Positions 57,852 through 64,000 of a stretch of DNA of 64,000 nt are shown in pieces. Each line of letters starts with the position of its first letter. The first letter of the stretch is position 1. Location of the stretch: the NCBI GenBank assembly GCA_027186245.1, contig CP114485.1:4030001-4094000 (forward strand). Reading direction: 5' to 3'. The DNA is from Coriaria nepalensis. Taxonomy: Eukaryota > Streptophyta > Magnoliopsida > Cucurbitales > Coriariaceae. The notes beneath the pieces were generated by a model. It had not been told where the DNA came from. It did no database searches and saw only the letters and a list, made by a program, of their open reading frames with translations. The position numbers and the translations under genes are program-made.

Positions 57852-60800
57852 TTATCCCTTACCAGAAGCTTCATTTAGATGAATCTTTTTCAATAACTTA
57901 AGAACTTCTTTGCATGCTACCTTCTTGGCAATCTCCTTACCAGAAGCTGAAGAGGTATGTTTATATACAGTCCCGTCAACTTCAACTTCGATAGTCAAGG
58001 ACGCCACACCGTTGTGTCGGGACACAATAGGTTTCCTATTAATGTAATGTTCTTTCTGGCATAACTCGTTCAATTCTCTAACAGGATGGAGCATCACTGT
58101 CTCGGGTGTAATTAATGGCTCCAAAAGAGGTCGTATGCTCTCAAACACTCTCTCTTTGTTATATCCTGAATCGACAAGAATTGCTCCTGCTAGAGACTCT
58201 ATAACATCTCCAAGTACCTTCAAAAAGACACAGAGAAGGCCAGTTGAAAAAACAACATTTGTACGTCACAATACAATGAGTATGGATTCAATGAGTATGA
58301 CAAGTGACTAACCTTAGGAAAAGAAGTCTCAGATTCCCATCCAAAAGTTGTTTCTGAAGATAAAGTTTTGAAACTTTGCAACGTGCGCACAATATCCTTG
58401 TGGAGTTTACTAGATAAATGAAGGATATGTTTGTGTAACTCGGCTTTGACTGAACAACGTGCATAGCAGTCATTGTTCACCGAAGCCGACCTCATGTCGG
58501 TTAAAAATCCAGGTGACATACCGGGATATTTATTGTACAAATGAACCGTCATGAGATAATCCAACACCGAGTCCCCAAGGAATTCTAACCGCTGCATAAT
58601 AAGACTTTATTATTGAAAAATAAGAGAAGAGTTTAGGCATTACCGTCACAGGTAACAATTAAGATATACAAAATTCAATTTTTTAAACTTGTTTCAGAAA
58701 AAAAAAAAAATGACATGAATAAATATCTGCATTGATTCTCCTCTGAGTTACCTGATAACATCTTGGACTCTGAGGAAGCATGTAGGAACCATGAGTCAGA
58801 GCTTCTAGTAGCAAAGAAGGGTCATGGAATTTATAGTTGAGTAGGGACTCAAAATGTTTGACATTAATGAGGTTCTCTGCATTGACTTTGAAGGGCCTCT
58901 CGTATGGTATAAAGTCAAAATCAACCTTTATACCGATCCAACTCATAAACTTCAAGGCTGCAATTTCTCCACCAGTGCTACTAAGAAATGCACCAATTAG
59001 AGCCTCTACAACATCGGCAACCGATTTATTTTTCACCTTCCTCATTATTCTGATGTAGACTTTTCTAGTATCAGAAAGTGGTTCCTCACGTAGAGTGTTG
59101 GTTTTAGATTTATCACCAGGTATTATCCAAGTTTTAGGATCAAACGGCTCATTACGAATAAAGCCCTATAAGAGAGCAAGAATGAAATCATTGACCAATT
59201 AGCTTGGAACAGTTAAAGGAGAAATTTACAAAAAATAGCACTAAAATTAGTAGAGAAGTATTTAACACCAAATATTAGAGAGTTAAGGGATAAAGTGCAT
59301 AGCTTCTGGCACATTGATTTCGGTGATCAATCCTAATTCAACAAGGTATCTTGGTACTAATAAATGAAACTAATAAATCTTGATTATGGAAAGTGAAATT
59401 ACCGGAAGCTTAGAGTCACATCCAAGCTGACAGAGGGATGCATTACAGACTATTCTATCTTTCTTTGCACTGAGAAGGCCCTCATGGTGGCTTTGATAAG
59501 TTTTAAAAAGTTGTTGACTAGTGGCGTATTTGAGAAAAGAATCGCCAAGTGTCTCCAGGGATTCCAGATGAAAATTCTCTTGGCATTTTTTCGTTGTTAG
59601 TGCTTCCAAGACCTGCCACACAAAAGAACAAATTCAGCAAAATTACCCGAAGAGAAAAGATAACCTGAGACCCAGCCATGTAGTTGTAGGTGAGACCCCC
59701 CTTCGTCCCCACCAACAGAAATAGATCTAACCTAACATGGACATTATAATGAATGATAGAACTTCAGAATATAGCATTTCAACCAAAATGACAATGGCAT
59801 ATTAATCTGTATAAACATCGAATTTCAAAAGCGAATAAAACTACCTTGATGGCTGGAATATCATTTTGCATGCAATGATCCAAATGTAGCTGTTTTAAGT
59901 TGACAGCAATGAGCAAAGACTCCAGTCGATGCATAATAGCCGGAGCAAATGAAAATGAATATAGAGTATTGACGGATATTGGCGACATTATGATACAACA
60001 GAGTTCAGGAGGAAGTTCAACAAATGCATTACTTGATTCTGCACCTAAAATTTATTAATATCCGTTAAAAAAGTTACAAAAGAACATGATTAAGGAGCAC
60101 TGTATTTAAATGGACTAGATACATCTAAAAATTTTTTTTATGTTAATCATGTCATAGAGCTTAATGGTGTACCATGCCACTCTTTTCTACATTCTTCAAT
60201 AGTCAAATGGAGAAGTATATGGTAGACTTGAAAATTGGAGGTAAGAGACCCATGGACAAGTCCCCCAAATAACTAATCAATAGAAGTCAGATTATATCCA
60301 GAGGTGGAGAGTAATAAAAAAAACTTTCGGAGGAATAAGCTGCTTGACCCTATATAGATGCAAGGACAAGAACATAAAACAACTCACTCAACATTTGCTT
60401 TTTAAATTGTATATGAATTGGATGATCGATTAGTTTAGACACCAAAGAAACCTTTTATGATCTATTCCAGGTCAGAGTAAGAAAAGCTAAAGAGAGAGCC
60501 ACATTTAAGAGGTATGACATCAACCTTTTTCCCTCGCTAGCCTGCACCTCTGAAGGTAATTATGCACCGTAAATATTTGTCTCCCTTTAAGTAATGACTC
60601 TTTGCTATAAAGCAATTCAACGCCATGCCTAGAAGTTGAGAGAAAACAATATTAGTCCAGTTGAATACAATCCAATAATGTGCAAAAAGAAAAAGAAAAA
60701 TATAACTATACTAATTAACCCATTCAGCAAGAAAAGGCCAAGGAAATGAAATCCCTGCACTACAGTTTTCGGAAAGGGGCACATACTTTAATTTGTAATA

Positions 60801-63800
60801 GTCCTTGTAAGTCAAAACCTGACCATTTCTGAGTCTTAAAAAAGAGTTTCCATCTAGATCCAAGGTTCCAGTGATGCAATACACCTGACCATTATGAGGG
60901 GTAAAGACCACTGAATTTTGAAGCCTGCAAATGCAAACAGGACCATTTACTGTCTGAACACTATGAGCACGACCCTCCGAACAATTCTTGTGAACCTCTC
61001 TACTTCGACCAGATAAGAACAACGCAGACAGAACAACCTCCCAATCAATGATTTTTTGTTCTCTGCCATTTGAAGGTAGCAAAAGATAATCAATTTCAGG
61101 ATCATCTTCCAAACAAACTCTATCCAAGGCCTCTCTGAATTTATTCCAGTTATGGTCACAAAGAATTCTAAAGAGAGTAACTTGAAACTTCCTAGAGATA
61201 AGAACCTGAAAATTGATTTACAAAACTTCCATGAGTTAATCTATATATATATATATACAGAGCCACAATTGACAAAAGATAACACGTCTTACCATTTGTG
61301 GGTTTAAATCCATCACTCCTACGTACTTAAACTTCACCATTAAAGTTCCCCTGTCAACATCCAAGTGAAAAGACATGCTCCCAATTTCAGATTGCAGCTC
61401 ATTTCTCAAGAGAAGCACAAGGTTTTGAGCAGGAATGTCATAGTGAAAATTCTGCTTTAACTCAATCAGGTAGCAGTGATACATTCTACTGGAATTCTTA
61501 GGACAACAATTGATGAGTTCGGGCGGAACATAACTGGGTTGTTCATCATCATAACTTCTATTCCCTGGTAATTTTTTAGAGTGATAAATAAGAGTAAGAC
61601 CGACTGAAAATAATTGGGGAAAAAAAAAACCTGCAACAAAGAACCGAGCAAAAGCTAGAGACTCCAATAAAGAAACAAGAGGATATCACAGCTTAAAAGG
61701 CACTTAAAGATATGGATATGTGCAAATACCAAATTCTTGCGAAACAGCCTCTTCAACAACTATTTCCGGGACAAGATTATCTGTCAAAGCAGCAATCTGA
61801 TGAAGTCGTTTACATGCTTCGAGACATGCCTTTTGCTTCATAATTTTAGTATTTCCTTCTACGCAAATAGAATCTATTGGACAACTCTTAGGGAGATGGA
61901 GAGTGCAAGTTTCCTTATCCCATGTTGGTGCTGGTCTAGAATAACTGTAGGAAAAAAGAATAAAAAAAAAAAAGGTACCGAAATACCAGAAAACTAAGTT
62001 AATAACCTTTCAATTCATAGAATGAATAAATTTTGCGAGTACTAGACAAATATTAGTAGTAAATACTACTAAACTAACCCATCCGAAGGAAGCTTTGCAC
62101 AATAAAAGTATATCAAATTAACACTGGAACTAAGAGTCACAGTTGCTCCAGTACTTTCAACACAATATGACTCCTCAAAATAATCATTTTCAAGAGGAGC
62201 ACATGGAAGGGACGCATGGCGCAATGACTCCTCCCTCATAATATCCCCACTGACAAGATATTTCTCAAGTCGAGAACGAGTCTCGGTATCCCCACTGCTT
62301 GGATTGAAAAGAACATATACAGTTAAGGGGAAAAAGAGAATATAATCCAGTATATTAAAAACCTTTACCTCTTCACCATCAGTATATAATCTGAATTTTT
62401 CATTCTTGCTCTCCCCCGGGATTGAATGAAGCTGCATACTGTAGATGAAGGGTCAAATCTGATGACGAGATTGCAATTTTGAACATCTAAACCCTCTTCC
62501 AGAATTGATGTTGCAACAATGATGTTTACCTGCAAAAAAAAAGCCTTCACACAGCCATACACCGTTTCTAAAAAGCATGATGTAGAAGAAGCAAATCAGT
62601 TTACCACTCCACTACGAAATTCTTCAACAATTTTATTTTGTTCTTTCCTTGTCTGGGACTGCAACCTTGCACTACTTCCAGCTATGTACTTGGTTTTCCA
62701 GGAATTGTGTTTCAGTAGCAACTCACTCAAAAGCAATTGGAGAACAACAGCAGCAACAACTCTTTCCACGAAAATTATACATCTTATATCTTTGAAACCC
62801 CTATGCTCAAACAGATCAACAAGTAATTTTATAATAAACCATACAAAATGGGTCTGAACAATATAGTTGAAAACAGGTGAACAAATACATAAGTCGGATC
62901 AAGATAGTTCATCATCGATTTAACTGATGATCTGCCAAAGATTTGCTTCAGAGCATCAATGCAATTTTTTAAATTGCCATTGGTTTGGAGACATAAACAC
63001 AGTTCAAAAGTTTAATACTAGTATCGATATACAGAGAGCCGAGAACTCATAACAAGAAATCAAACACTTTCAAATGGATTTCATCAAGATTAAAAACATC
63101 ACACATGATATTACAACCTGTATTCTAGAAGGGATTCAATCAGGCAGACAACTTTAGCTGTCACAAGGCCAGGGGCCACATTAGCTTGGACATCATCAAC
63201 TATGGACCACTCTGGACCTGCAGGTGGGGCATTTCCATAGTAGAAATGAAGGGGGTCATAAAGACCAATATAATAAATAACAACACCAATTTGCAGAAAG
63301 ATAGGATAAAGTACCAGATGGAATGTAATTTGCAAATGAACGATAAGCATCTGAGCAAAAACGTTTAACAATTGCCTCACAAGATGCATGTATCTTTCCC
63401 CATGAAAAGCAGTCATCTTCAGACAATGACAAGGACTCTGCTGCCTGTACCAAAAATACTCATACATCTGGGTTTTGTGTTATGACCTAGTCACTTAAAC
63501 TTGCAGAAGAAACACAATTACAAAAAACAAATACCTTCCAAGCAAACCACAATCCAAGTTCATCCACACAATATATCAAAGCAGCAAAAGCTTTTGACAT
63601 CTTTGTCCCAGCAGACTCTATAGCAGATTTATCGAGATCCAAATTCCGAAGCGAATGTTCATGCTGAGAGACCATAAATATACCATTATTATATTATCTT
63701 GAACATAGTAATGATAATTTCGAGAGCATAAATCTCTCTTATGTCCATTTAACATTAAAAGAATAATTTGTAAGACAGCTGCACACCTTTTCTTTCAAAC

Positions 63801-63927
63801 TCTTCAGTTCATTTTCCAACCGAACATACAAGGCAGGTAGGATTTTCCTGTGCCCGTAAAATTTGAACTTCGGAGTTGAAATTGGTATATACTCGGCCAG
63901 TACAGATTCACTAGCACAGGTGTACAC
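57852..63927 (-). CDS. DCL2: Dicer-like protein 2 (DCL2-type), partial
   Basis: Sixteen exons on the minus strand: 63787-63927, 63535-63663, 63315-63444, 63118-63217, 62605-62800, 62369-62529, 62079-62294, 61730-61944, 61293-61564, 60787-61205, 60525-60628, 59845-60044, 59403-59612, 58752-59165, 58313-58591, 57852-58217. They give about 1183 residues; the N-terminal helicase part continues past the right edge, judged against a usual length near 1400. In order: helicase C ([26 protein letters not shown]), Dicer dimerisation domain (about 61.7-62.3 kb), PAZ (about 60.6-61.1 kb), RNase IIIa ([23 protein letters not shown]), RNase IIIb ([27 protein letters not shown]) and one dsRNA-binding domain. 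Both RNase III sites keep their acidic residues, so the enzyme looks active. It makes 22-nt siRNAs in antiviral and transgene silencing. The first listed exon is the least certain. Confidence 0.93.
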
Positions 63928-64000
63928 CTTCAATGTCAACACGGAAAACAATGAATAAATTTGAATGCGTTAAACCAGCAACGCGATTAAAGATCGAACA

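Noticed and set aside
1..64000. CRISPR arrays, bacterial operons, phage or plant virus insertions
   Set aside because: No regular direct-repeat/spacer pattern, no Shine-Dalgarno-led gene series, and no viral replicase, coat or movement protein frames were seen.

Overview
This window is eukaryotic nuclear DNA from a flowering plant, most likely a eudicot. The evidence is AT-rich intergenic DNA, short GT-AG introns that break nearly every gene, plastid and mitochondrial transit peptides, and plant-only families (TIC20-II, VIPP1, thioredoxin f, Dicer-like 2, NF-YB). No species can be named from the sequence alone. No bacterial operons, CRISPR arrays, rRNA or convincing tRNA genes were seen. Exon models come from reading splice junctions by eye against the conserved protein families, and all joins keep frame.

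Layout, left to right: an eIF5-mimic/BZW translation regulator (+, 0.1-2.7 kb); a degraded LTR-type repeat region and AT-rich spacer (2.7-6.8 kb); a clade-E PP2C phosphatase (+, 7.8-10.5 kb); a serine carboxypeptidase-like gene (-, 11.2-13.7 kb); a GPI-anchored aspartic protease (-, 15.0-17.5 kb); thioredoxin f (+, 19.0-19.7 kb) facing plastid biotin carboxyl carrier protein (-, 20.3-22.8 kb); a long inverted-repeat element (23.1-24.0 kb); a coiled-coil WD40 protein (-, 24.8-28.0 kb) divergent from VIPP1 (+, 28.7-31.3 kb); a broken PPR gene (+, 31.6-33.4 kb); TIC20-II (+, 33.9-34.6 kb); a LUC7-type U1 snRNP protein (-, 35.3-39.4 kb); a second PPR fossil (+, 40.5-41.3 kb); mitochondrial acyl carrier protein (-, 42.3-43.5 kb); a hairpin (foldback) element with a minisatellite in its loop (44.16-44.96 kb); a mitochondrial calcium uniporter (+, 45.5-47.8 kb); plastid ribosomal protein bL17 (+, 49.4-51.0 kb); a third broken PPR gene (-, 51.1-53.3 kb); an NF-YB transcription factor (+, 56.6-57.1 kb); and the 3' five-sixths or so of a DCL2-type Dicer (-, 57.9 kb to beyond the right edge).

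Functionally this is a gene-rich housekeeping neighbourhood with many organelle proteins. Five plastid proteins (thioredoxin f, BCCP, VIPP1, TIC20-II, bL17) and two mitochondrial ones (ACP, MCU) lie within 32 kb. Thioredoxin f and BCCP are convergent neighbours and act in the same process, because plastid acetyl-CoA carboxylase is redox-activated by thioredoxin f. From memory, several neighbours (BZW, PP2C, aspartic protease, VIPP1, mtACP; TRX f with BCCP; DCL2 with LUC7) also lie near one another in Arabidopsis, so the block is probably ancestral; a synteny search would test this.

The most unusual material is outside the intact genes: two long inverted-repeat elements able to fold into hairpins, three PPR loci that are all disrupted while the neighbouring genes are intact, a stop-free 93-nt intron in BCCP, a GC-AG intron in the BZW gene, and a G-quadruplex-capable tract in a VIPP1 intron.
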